Assembly: GCA_035531475.1 (NCBI GenBank)
Contig: DATKST010000018.1
Span: 43,313-107,312, forward strand
Source of the DNA: CALCEB01 sp035531475
GTDB lineage: Bacteria; Acidobacteriota; Terriglobia; UBA7540
DNA: 64,000 nucleotides
Reading direction: 5' to 3'
The position numbers were made by a program, and so were the translations under genes. The notes under the pieces are model-generated. The model did not search any database. It saw nothing but the letters and a program-made list of their open reading frames with translations, and was not told where the DNA came from. Position 1 is the stretch's first letter. Each line of letters begins with the position of its first letter. This document shows, piece after piece, positions 42,268 to 50,728 of this stretch.

Positions 42268-44778
42268 ATGCGCAGATTCGTATTGACGGTTACATTCCTT
42301 TCCCTGCTGCCGCTGATATCCCTGAACCTTCCCGGCCAAGCAGCGGCGCAAGGCTATGGGCCAACTCCGCTCGATCTTACGGCTGGGATCAAATCTCCTA
42401 AGCTTGAATCCCAACTTCACGAGTCGCTCCCCGAGCAGTACATCTGGACACAAGGTTCGTCAACAACGGGCCGGCGATTTTGGTCCCCCACGACCGGCAA
42501 CACTCCGCAATGGCTGTATTTTCGCCGCAGCTTCCAAGTCCCAGAGACACCACAGACGGCGTACCTGTACGTGGCGGGTCCGGAGCGCTTTCGCATCTAT
42601 TTGAATGGCCAACTCATCTCCAATGCCCAGCAAGACCCGACGGCAAGAATCCATCCATTTGTTTTCAGCCTGGACGTAAGCCATTCGCTCCGGGCGGGAC
42701 GAAACGTGCTGGCGCTTGCAGCGGCAAGAGGGCGGAAACTGGCCATAAAGATTGTGCCTCAACCGCTGGGATTGAATGGACCTGCCCTCCTTACCAGCGG
42801 CCCCGGATGGAAATATAGCACTCAGGAACAGAGCGGGTGGGAAAAGGCAGATTTTAACGACCAGGGATGGCGGCCGGTTGGCGTACTCGGGGGGATGGAA
42901 AGCAACATTGATCTCTTCCAGGCCAACCAGGATGCCGGACTTTACCGGTGGCCGGGGTATGACGGTATCTCGCCTTTCCTGGCCCGTGTGCCGGTGCAAG
43001 CCGCCGCGACACTCGAGGTGTTCCCAGGGCTTGGTTCATTTCAAAATACGAGTGCTCTTGCCACGGCGGGTGACCAGCTAAGCCCTCCGACAGCCGAAGA
43101 CTTTACGGTTAATCTGCCTGCCCACGCGGCCCGCGCCAGCGAGAGTCCCAGCCTGGTTCTTGACTTTGGCCGGGAACTGACGGGACGGCTTGAAGTGATC
43201 TCAGATTCCAACGCTCCCATGCAGCTTTCTGCGCAGTACGGTGAGTCGCTGGGCGAGGCGCTCCGGGAGCCGTACTTGGGCGTGGATCGCCTCAATGTAC
43301 CTCCCCATGCCACGGCTTACGGGCCGAAGAGCGCATTTCGCTACGTCAAGGTGGGCTTCCTCGCTGGCTCATCACCACTGCGTTTCAAAACCATCCGGGT
43401 CGACCATATCTACTATCCCGTGCGCTACCGCGGCTCGTTTGAGTCTTCCGACCCGCTGCTCAATCGCATCTGGCAAGTTGGAGCATACACCAGCCACCTC
43501 TGCATGCAGGATGACATTTGGGACGCATCGAAGCGGGATCGTGCCCGGTGGATGGGTGATCTGGATGTGAGTGGCCACGTGATTGATATTGCGTTTGCCG
43601 ACCACTTCCTGATGCAGCAAACGATGGATCACCTGATCCGCGATGCCGGCCAACCCGTGAGCCGAGACGTGAATGGCATCCCAGGCTATTCGGCGTTCTG
43701 GGTGATGGGCGAAGCGGACTATTACCGGCACATCGGCGACCGGAATTATCTGAACTCCATTCACCGCCCGCTGATTCAGCTTCTTGACACCATGGCGGGC
43801 GAACTGGACGATCAAAACGTCTTCGCCAATCCCCATCATGCCTGGCCGTTTGTCGATTGGTCGCCGGGATTGGCGCCACCTTTTTTCGGGACCGCCACGC
43901 GGCCCATTCATGAAGCCGCGCCCAATGCGCAGATGGCCACGCAATTTGAATTCTATGCAGCTTTTCATGAAGGCTCGTGGCTCCTCCAGCAGATAGGTGA
44001 CTCCGCTGAGGCGGCGCGCTTTGCGGCACGAGCTCAAGCCGTGCGCAGCGCAGCGCTCCAATCCATGCTCGACCCGCAAACCGGAACCTTTGGCGACCGA
44101 TGGCAGCCCAATGCCATGGCCATTTATTCCGGCCTGGCAGATCCCACCCAAACGCAAGCCATTTGGCAGAAAGTCCTTTCCCACCAAGACAAATTTCGCA
44201 TTACGCCTTATTACAATTTCTATGTCATTTCGGCCATGGCCACTGCCGGCCACCCCGAAGCCGCATTGCAGTGGATTCGCCAGTATTGGGGTGGCATGAT
44301 CCGGCGGGGCGCTACCAGTCTCTGGGAGGCGTACGCTCTCGGGCTTCCCAAAAAAGACTATCATCCGAGGCTGCGTGCCGACTTTGGAATGGGATACTTC
44401 GTGAGCCTGGCGCATGGGTGGTCAACCGGGCCCACGATCGTGTTGACTGAAAATATCTTGGGCATCAAGCCCACCTCTGCTGGATTTGCTAACGTCACAA
44501 TTCGCCCTGATTTGGCCGGCCTCCAATGGGCACGCGGCGGCGAGCCCACACCACGCGGGCCAATCAAAGTGGATTTTCACGCCTCTTCGGATGGCAAGTT
44601 GGACGCCACCGTTGACTTACCACCGGGTACGAACGCAGCCGTCTCCGTGCCCGTCACCCAAGGCGAGACCACGGTGCAGATCGACGGCCATGCCCAATCT
44701 GGTGTTTCGGCAGAGGATGGCCGGCGTATGGTCGTTCATATCAGTCACGCCGGGCATTACGTGTTGACATCGAGGTAG
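42268..44778 (+). CDS. GH78-like alpha-L-rhamnosidase, acid motif with Asp
   Basis: An 836-residue exported protein (signal peptide FVLTVTFLSLLPLISLN, cleavage near QAAAQ at 28). A front sandwich (WLYFRRSFQVPETPQTAYLYV, RIYLNGQLI) precedes an (alpha/alpha)6 barrel of GH78 type. The general-acid motif reads KRDRARWMGDLDVSG (~422-436), so aspartate stands where the classical enzyme at 31713 has glutamate. Other barrel features (RGATSLWEAYALG, LAHGWSTGPTIVLTENILG) are conserved. Such KRDR-type members form a distinct branch of the family, and their linkage specificity is unknown. GGAG precedes the ATG. It lies 186 bp downstream of the TonB receptor on the same strand and is probably co-transcribed. 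Confidence 0.82.
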   Translation: MRRFVLTVTFLSLLPLISLNLPGQAAAQGYGPTPLDLTAGIKSPKLESQLHESLPEQYIWTQGSSTTGRRFWSPTTGNTPQWLYFRRSFQVPETPQTAYLYVAGPERFRIYLNGQLISNAQQDPTARIHPFVFSLDVSHSLRAGRNVLALAAARGRKLAIKIVPQPLGLNGPALLTSGPGWKYSTQEQSGWEKADFNDQGWRPVGVLGGMESNIDLFQANQDAGLYRWPGYDGISPFLARVPVQAAATLEVFPGLGSFQNTSALATAGDQLSPPTAEDFTVNLPAHAARASESPSLVLDFGRELTGRLEVISDSNAPMQLSAQYGESLGEALREPYLGVDRLNVPPHATAYGPKSAFRYVKVGFLAGSSPLRFKTIRVDHIYYPVRYRGSFESSDPLLNRIWQVGAYTSHLCMQDDIWDASKRDRARWMGDLDVSGHVIDIAFADHFLMQQTMDHLIRDAGQPVSRDVNGIPGYSAFWVMGEADYYRHIGDRNYLNSIHRPLIQLLDTMAGELDDQNVFANPHHAWPFVDWSPGLAPPFFGTATRPIHEAAPNAQMATQFEFYAAFHEGSWLLQQIGDSAEAARFAARAQAVRSAALQSMLDPQTGTFGDRWQPNAMAIYSGLADPTQTQAIWQKVLSHQDKFRITPYYNFYVISAMATAGHPEAALQWIRQYWGGMIRRGATSLWEAYALGLPKKDYHPRLRADFGMGYFVSLAHGWSTGPTIVLTENILGIKPTSAGFANVTIRPDLAGLQWARGGEPTPRGPIKVDFHASSDGKLDATVDLPPGTNAAVSVPVTQGETTVQIDGHAQSGVSAEDGRRMVVHISHAGHYVLTSR

Positions 44779-44836
44779 CTCCTGCAGGGTTCACAAATTC
44801 TGCCCGCTCCATTGAGTTTTTCTATTGGAGGATTCG

Positions 44837-47482
44837 ATGAACCTGAGAATGCGCTCGCTGGCGAAAGCCCTACTTTGGATCATGTTTGTTCTGGCGTTCT
44901 ATAGGAGCGCTATGGCGGCTCCGCCGGACCCTGCAATCCATTGGACGGCGGATTGGATATGGCCTTCGACGAGCGCGACCGCCACCCACAAGAATCAAAC
45001 CGTCCTCTTCCGGAAGACCTTCACTCTGTCATCGGTCCCAAGCCAGGCGCGCCTGGCTCTGCTTGCGGACAGCAGATACCGGCTCTATATCAATGGAGCG
45101 TATACCGGACAGGGACCGGCCCGCTCCCCGCATGGCTGGTACTACTATGACGCCTTCGATGTCGCCTCAAAATTGCGGCCGGGGCGGAACGTGATTGCAG
45201 TTGAAGTCCTCTGGTATGGACAAGGCCGGGCCTGGTATGTCATGCCAACAAATTCCGGCCCGCGCTCGGCACAGGCTCACGGCGCGTTGCTGTGCCAGCT
45301 TGAAATGGGCCAGGGCGCGGGGCAGCAAATCATCAGGAGCGATGCAAGTTGGAAGGCCACGGAAGATCACGCTTGGGATTGGAATACGCCGGAGTTGAAC
45401 GATCTGGGCAACGTCGAGGTCTATCATTCGGATCGCGTGGCGAAGGGTTGGACGGAGCCGCAGTTCGATGACAGCAGTTGGATTTCCGCGTCCCCGATCA
45501 GCAGCTTTGAGGGTATGTCCTCACCTCCAGAGGCGCCTTACATCCATATCGTGCCGCGCCCATTGGCATATCCCGTGGAAAGGGAAATCATGCCAGCAAA
45601 AGTGGTTGGAACGGGAGTGTTTCCAGCCCAAGTTCAAGGCGCTTTCTTTTTCAGGCGGCTCAGCCCCCTTGCCGGGCTCGGCAAGAGCATCGCCAACGAA
45701 AAACATCAGCCGCAGGCATCAATTCTGCATAACGGGGATGCCCTTACCAATCCCACTGCCTCCGGTTACGCGGAGATCGATCCTGGAGCTTCCGGCCAAA
45801 CGCCTTACGTCATTCTCGACATGGGTAAGGAGGTAGATGGGTATTTGCAGTTCAACATTGATGCTCAGAAGCCCACTGCCATCAACATCGGCTGGAGCGA
45901 AATGATGGTCCACGGAGACATTGCTGCGGATCAGCCGGGAGGCAATTTCGTTGCCCAGTATTTTGTTGCCCCCGGATCGCAGCACTGGACGATGTGGGGA
46001 TGGCACGGCCTGCGCTTTGTCGAGCTGTCATTTCCTGACCTGAGCGCACCGCTGCGCTTTCGGGTGGGATTCCGCTTCAGCACGGCCAAACTGGATCACG
46101 TCGGTTCGTTCACAAGCTCCAGCCCGCTGCTCACCAAGCTCTGGCAGATGGGGGCCTACACGTGGCAGCTCTGCACGCTGGACGGGACCATGGACTGCCC
46201 TACGCGTGAGCAGCACCAATGGCTGGGCGATGGTGAAATCGAACTGCGAGTGAATGGCGTGGCAGACGGAAACCCGGACATTGCCCAAAAGTTTTTGCTG
46301 GATGCCTCGCGGGATCAATGGCGTGACGGTGCCATTCCCATGGTCAGCGATATGGGTGGCAACTCGCGCATGTTGATTGACTCTTACGTCTTTTCCTTTA
46401 TCAATGCTCTGCAGGAACATTATCTTGAGACCGGAGACAAGAATTTTGTTCTCCGCCTCTATCCGAGCGTGGCGCGGTCGATGATGTGGTTCCAAGGCTT
46501 CCGGCAAACCGATGGATTACTTGGCCCCGTACCCTTCTGGAACTTTCTCGACTGGTCGAATCCCGATGCAAAAGGTGAGAGCTCCATTCTGAACGCGCTG
46601 TATGCGCACACCCTGGACAACGCCGCCCAATTAGCTGAACTGGCTGGCGACCGCTATCATGCCAAGATCTTCCGAGCCGATTCTGAGGCGGTCCATGCCA
46701 CGTTCAATAAGCATTTCTGGGATGAGGCCCGTGGCCTCTATGTGGACGCTTGGGACGCTGGGCGCAAGAGTGAGCGTGTGGGCCAGCTTGCCAATGCCGA
46801 CGCCATCCTCTACGGATTCGCAGCGGCAGATCGTATCCCTGGCATTTTGGCCAAAATAACAGACCCTGCCCGCCTTAACACGGGAGATTCGGCCGCGCCC
46901 ATGCCAGGCGAAAACTCCAACAAACCAGCCGCGGCGGGGCAAACCATCATTCAAGCGCAGACCTACGGAATGTTCTTTGTCCTCGAAGCGCTGGCCGCGC
47001 AGGGTAAGGCTGATGCGGTCCGCGGTGCCATCGAGCGTTTTTGGGGTCCTATGGTGGCCCAGGGCAATGGCACGTTCTGGGAAAACTTCAATACGCAGGG
47101 GACCTTGTGCCACGCCTGGAGCGCCGCGCCGACTTACTTCATTACCACTTTGATTCTGGGAGTGAAGCCCACCAAGCCCGGTTATTCCGTTTATGAAGTC
47201 GCTCCTCACCCCGCCGACCTTGAATGGGCCAAGGGGGCGGTACCTACGGTGCATGGCCTGATTACGGTGGATTGGAAATGGACTGCACCTGGGTCGGGCG
47301 GCAAAAATGGCGGTTCGCGGTTCCTTCTGCGCCTGCACAATCCCGAAGGAGAGACCGGCCAAATCAAATTGCCTGAACACAATGGCAAAGCTGCCTCTTC
47401 GGTGAGCTTGAACGGGAAAACCGTCTCCGGGCCTTTGTCCGTGAAGAGCCCCGGAGACTACACGGTGCAGGCCGAGTATTGA
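44837..47482 (+). CDS. GH78-like alpha-L-rhamnosidase
   Basis: An 881-residue exported enzyme with a signal peptide (SLAKALLWIMFVLAFYRSAMA). The N-terminal sandwich (WIWPSTSATATHKNQTVLFRK, RYRLYINGAYTGQGPARS) is followed by a second jelly roll (YVILDMGKEVDGYLQF) and the helical barrel. The acid motif reads DCPTREQHQWLGDGEIE (~453-469), with Glu kept but neighbours unlike DERQGWMGD. Barrel motifs GNGTFWENF and LCHAWSAAPTYFITTLILG are conserved. The ATG at 44837 is selected because GGAGG is five bases upstream; a TTG at 44825 overlaps this site. It follows the previous GH78-like gene by 58 bp, and a hairpin at 47495 follows it. Confidence 0.85.
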   Translation: MNLRMRSLAKALLWIMFVLAFYRSAMAAPPDPAIHWTADWIWPSTSATATHKNQTVLFRKTFTLSSVPSQARLALLADSRYRLYINGAYTGQGPARSPHGWYYYDAFDVASKLRPGRNVIAVEVLWYGQGRAWYVMPTNSGPRSAQAHGALLCQLEMGQGAGQQIIRSDASWKATEDHAWDWNTPELNDLGNVEVYHSDRVAKGWTEPQFDDSSWISASPISSFEGMSSPPEAPYIHIVPRPLAYPVEREIMPAKVVGTGVFPAQVQGAFFFRRLSPLAGLGKSIANEKHQPQASILHNGDALTNPTASGYAEIDPGASGQTPYVILDMGKEVDGYLQFNIDAQKPTAINIGWSEMMVHGDIAADQPGGNFVAQYFVAPGSQHWTMWGWHGLRFVELSFPDLSAPLRFRVGFRFSTAKLDHVGSFTSSSPLLTKLWQMGAYTWQLCTLDGTMDCPTREQHQWLGDGEIELRVNGVADGNPDIAQKFLLDASRDQWRDGAIPMVSDMGGNSRMLIDSYVFSFINALQEHYLETGDKNFVLRLYPSVARSMMWFQGFRQTDGLLGPVPFWNFLDWSNPDAKGESSILNALYAHTLDNAAQLAELAGDRYHAKIFRADSEAVHATFNKHFWDEARGLYVDAWDAGRKSERVGQLANADAILYGFAAADRIPGILAKITDPARLNTGDSAAPMPGENSNKPAAAGQTIIQAQTYGMFFVLEALAAQGKADAVRGAIERFWGPMVAQGNGTFWENFNTQGTLCHAWSAAPTYFITTLILGVKPTKPGYSVYEVAPHPADLEWAKGAVPTVHGLITVDWKWTAPGSGGKNGGSRFLLRLHNPEGETGQIKLPEHNGKAASSVSLNGKTVSGPLSVKSPGDYTVQAEY

Positions 47483-47494
47483 TATTGCTGGACC

Positions 47495-47516
47495 GCCTCC
47501 GGACGGGTCTGGAGGC
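47495..47516 (+). other. Intergenic stem-loop
   Basis: GCCTCCGGA / TCTGGAGGC (one mismatch) around a CGGG loop, between two glycosidase genes. No T-tract follows, so it is more likely an mRNA processing or stability element than a terminator. Confidence 0.4.
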
Positions 47517-47570
47517 CTAGCTACATGCTTTTCACGGCTTTTGGGGAAAACTGGAAGCCTGGGAGTTGAG

Positions 47571-50500
47571 TTGAAGAGACGTTCGTTTATTTCGTTGATG
47601 AGTACCGCGGCGCTCCTGCGTATTCCGCTTTGGGGACAGGAAAGCCATCTGCCTGCACCGCAACCCTGGGGTCCTCCAAAACTGAACTCAGCTCGCGCCG
47701 AGCACGAACGCGTGGTCATTTCCTTTACTCCAGTCGACGGCGCAAAATCCTACCGCATCCAATTTCAGGACTCGCTCGGCAAAGGAGAGACCCTCGAAGG
47801 GATTCTGGTCCCGGATTACTCTGTTCAGGGCCTGAAGAATGGAACTCAGTACACGTTCAGCGTAGCAGCCACTGGCGCGAGCGGAACCACGCCGTTCTCA
47901 AACCAACTTAGCGCAACTCCCACCGCAGAGATGGGTTGGCCATCGCTGGCCGAAGCGTTCCAGGGCCAAAATCCCACTCGAAGTTCATGCCCGTTCTGGA
48001 TGGTGCATGGAAATGAGACGGAGTCGCAACTGCGCGAATTCATGCAGGTCATCCATCGTTTTGGATTTGAAGGCGTCACCCTGCACCCTTACGATTACAA
48101 GGGCTTTCTGGAAGAGAATAACTGGAAGAGTTGGCGAATCATTGTGGATGCGGCCCGCAAGCTGGGGTTGACGGTATGGGAACAGGATGATAAGGACTAT
48201 CCCTGCGGTTACGCTGCGGGACGGATTGTTGCCCAGGACCGGAAACTGGCGCGGTGGGAAGTCACGCTTGCCCACCAGGAGAGGTGTCACGGTCCCAAGC
48301 CGTTTTCCCTAAACATCCAGGATCTCTTGCCTACGAAACAGCGTCTTCTGGCAGTTGTCGCGGTAGGCCCCAAAGACCACTTTGAAGACCTGACTGGTGC
48401 GGTCACTGACGGGCTTCTCCGGTGGAATGTTCCCGAGGGGGATTGGGAGATCTTTATTCACGGCGCCTGGCAGCCGGGGATTGACGACCCAAAAGTCTAT
48501 CCCGATTTAGTCCACGGCGAGGTTCGTGGCTACATTGACACGCTCAGCGAGGAAGCCACCGACCTCTTTGTCCAATTCGTTCTGGATGGAACCTGCAAAG
48601 CCATCGGCATGGAACACGCCGGAAAAACCTGGAAAGGATTCTATATCGACGAGCCCGGCTTTTATTCTAGCGGCGTGACCCTGGGCAAGCCGGGAGGTTT
48701 CCCTTATACCCCGGACTTTCTTTCGCGCTTTCAGGCTCGATACGGTTATTCCATCCGCCCATTTCTCCCACTTCTGTGGGAGACGCGGGGTCCAAAGACC
48801 GACGGCGTGCGGCACGATTATATGGAATTTGTAAGCAGTGGATACGACCGTCTTTTTCTCGGCAAGCAAACCCGCTACGCCGAGGCGCATGGAATGCAAA
48901 TTAACGGCCATGTTCGGGAGGATCTGCCCTTCCAATTGGGCGGCGGCACGGGAAGTGATTTCCGCATGCTGGAGCATTACAGCATGGGCGGCTTCGACAA
49001 CATCTTTGATCAGTGGTACACGCCCGAAGATGACGTTTACTGGCGGCAGCCCAAGATGGCGAGCTCCGTCAGCCATTACATGGAAACTCCGCTGGACGAA
49101 GCCATGGTGGAACACTTTGCGGCAACTGGATGGCGGACCGGTCTTACCGAAATGAAGGCTATGATCGATTGGACGACCTGCCGGGGCGTCAGCCGCACCG
49201 TGCCCTGCGGCCTTGATACCCAGAAACCACCGGTTTGGGAGGACCAACCCGAGTTTTGGCTCTATGGCAAGAATCCTCTGGCTCCGTATTTCCACGCCTA
49301 TCAAACAGTTGCGAACCGTGAATCGATGTTGATACGGGGCGGCCGGCACGTTGCCAAAGCGATCATTCTGGATGTGGCCGCATCGGCGTGGGTAGGCGCC
49401 GCTGAAGAGCTCTGGAAATCTGATAAGGCTTTGAGCCAGGCTCATTTTGATTACGACAATGTTTCCTACGAGGTGTTTAGCGATCCCGGAAAGTGCCGCA
49501 TTCAGGGCCGCCAAATCCACCTGGGACACGAGGAGTATGATTGGGTCATTCTGCCTGGCGTGGATGCCATCCCGCTAGCTGTTGCCCGGCGCTTGCTGGA
49601 GTTTTATGAAGCAGGGGGCAACGTGATTTCCCTCGGGCCCGGCGCCCGAATCGGGCTGGCTCCAGGAATGACGGCAGCAGAGATTGTACCAAGAGTTCCG
49701 TTTCGTTCTGCAGACGGCAGGAATGACGAAGGGGTGAAAAAGATCGCAGCGCAAATCTGGGGCGACCAAGCCAGTGGGCGAGGCCGGGCCTTCGTCACCA
49801 CCTATAAGGATATTTCGAGTCTCCTCTACACACTCGATGTCCATGACGTGGTGATTGATCCCAATCTGACTCTTTTGCAGTATTACCACCGGCGGCTTTC
49901 TGGCCGCGATCTCTACTTTTTCAACAATGAAGGCGAGGACCTTACGACGGACGTCCGCCTCCGTAACGTGAAAGGCGTACCGGAGCTCTGGAATCCAGTG
50001 GAAGGTCACATTTGCCAAGCCCCGCGATACTCGGCCAGAAACGGCGAAATTGAACTCCGCCTCCATCTGCACCGGTATGAATCCGTCTTTGTGGTTGTAA
50101 ATCCGAATGCATCGCCTCTGCCCCATCTTATGTCCTGCAGCGCAGACGAGGTCTTAAGGGCCGCCAATGGCCAAATCATTTTGAGGAAATGCGGGCGCGG
50201 GACATTCCGCTATGAAATGGAACAAGACAGTGGCCGAATCACCCGCAATGAGGTGAATACCCCTTCAACGCGTTTGGCGAAGATTGCGCTGCATGATGGA
50301 TGGTCTCGAACCCCGATTCAGACCAATGGAGCCATCTACGCCATCAAGTTTGATTGGCCGCAAGCCCATACCGAGTCTGCCACGCTGGTGATTGAAGACA
50401 TGACGCAGGTGATCGGTGTGAGGCTGAATGGGAAAGATTTGGGAACCCGGTTCACTTATCCTTTCCGCTTCGATCTGGGCTCGGGCTTGAAGGCCGGGTC

Positions 50501-50594
50501 CAATGACCTTCGTATTCAGCACATTGAACGTTATACCTATACTTCAAAGTTAGGCCAAATTTCGCTGCATCCTTATTACGAACTGAGAATATGA
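47571..50594 (+). CDS. GH106-like alpha-L-rhamnosidase with N-terminal fibronectin-III-like domain
   Basis: A 1007-residue exported enzyme. The start is probably TTG at 47571: GGGAG lies five bases upstream and the protein then begins MKRRSFISLMSTAALL, a twin-arginine-type signal. Residues ~40-125 resemble a fibronectin III domain (VVISFTPVDGAKSYRIQF, GLKNGTQYTFSVAATG). The catalytic region includes GFEGVTLHPYDYKGFLEE, FYIDEPGFYSSG, FQARYGYSIRPFLPLLWE and a late RYESVFVVVN plus jelly roll (VIGVRLNGKDLGTRFTYPF). The overall pattern is that of GH106-like glycosidases, but it shares little with the paralogue at 25916 and lacks its WWW front. Substrate specificity may differ. Confidence 0.72.
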   Translation: MKRRSFISLMSTAALLRIPLWGQESHLPAPQPWGPPKLNSARAEHERVVISFTPVDGAKSYRIQFQDSLGKGETLEGILVPDYSVQGLKNGTQYTFSVAATGASGTTPFSNQLSATPTAEMGWPSLAEAFQGQNPTRSSCPFWMVHGNETESQLREFMQVIHRFGFEGVTLHPYDYKGFLEENNWKSWRIIVDAARKLGLTVWEQDDKDYPCGYAAGRIVAQDRKLARWEVTLAHQERCHGPKPFSLNIQDLLPTKQRLLAVVAVGPKDHFEDLTGAVTDGLLRWNVPEGDWEIFIHGAWQPGIDDPKVYPDLVHGEVRGYIDTLSEEATDLFVQFVLDGTCKAIGMEHAGKTWKGFYIDEPGFYSSGVTLGKPGGFPYTPDFLSRFQARYGYSIRPFLPLLWETRGPKTDGVRHDYMEFVSSGYDRLFLGKQTRYAEAHGMQINGHVREDLPFQLGGGTGSDFRMLEHYSMGGFDNIFDQWYTPEDDVYWRQPKMASSVSHYMETPLDEAMVEHFAATGWRTGLTEMKAMIDWTTCRGVSRTVPCGLDTQKPPVWEDQPEFWLYGKNPLAPYFHAYQTVANRESMLIRGGRHVAKAIILDVAASAWVGAAEELWKSDKALSQAHFDYDNVSYEVFSDPGKCRIQGRQIHLGHEEYDWVILPGVDAIPLAVARRLLEFYEAGGNVISLGPGARIGLAPGMTAAEIVPRVPFRSADGRNDEGVKKIAAQIWGDQASGRGRAFVTTYKDISSLLYTLDVHDVVIDPNLTLLQYYHRRLSGRDLYFFNNEGEDLTTDVRLRNVKGVPELWNPVEGHICQAPRYSARNGEIELRLHLHRYESVFVVVNPNASPLPHLMSCSADEVLRAANGQIILRKCGRGTFRYEMEQDSGRITRNEVNTPSTRLAKIALHDGWSRTPIQTNGAIYAIKFDWPQAHTESATLVIEDMTQVIGVRLNGKDLGTRFTYPFRFDLGSGLKAGSNDLRIQHIERYTYTSKLGQISLHPYYELRI

Positions 50595-50728
50595 CAAAGC
50601 GGGCCTGTCTGGGCCGCGGGCGAATCGAAGACTTCCTGAACCGGTACTGTACTCCTATACTTTCTCGGCTATGATGGAAAGATGGCTCAAGCCTTCTGCG
50701 CGTAGAGGCGATCCGGCTTTGCTTCGAT

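Noticed and set aside
47495..47516. Intrinsic terminator between the GH78-like and GH106-like genes
   Set aside because: The stem is good but no T-tract follows, so I list it only as a stem-loop.
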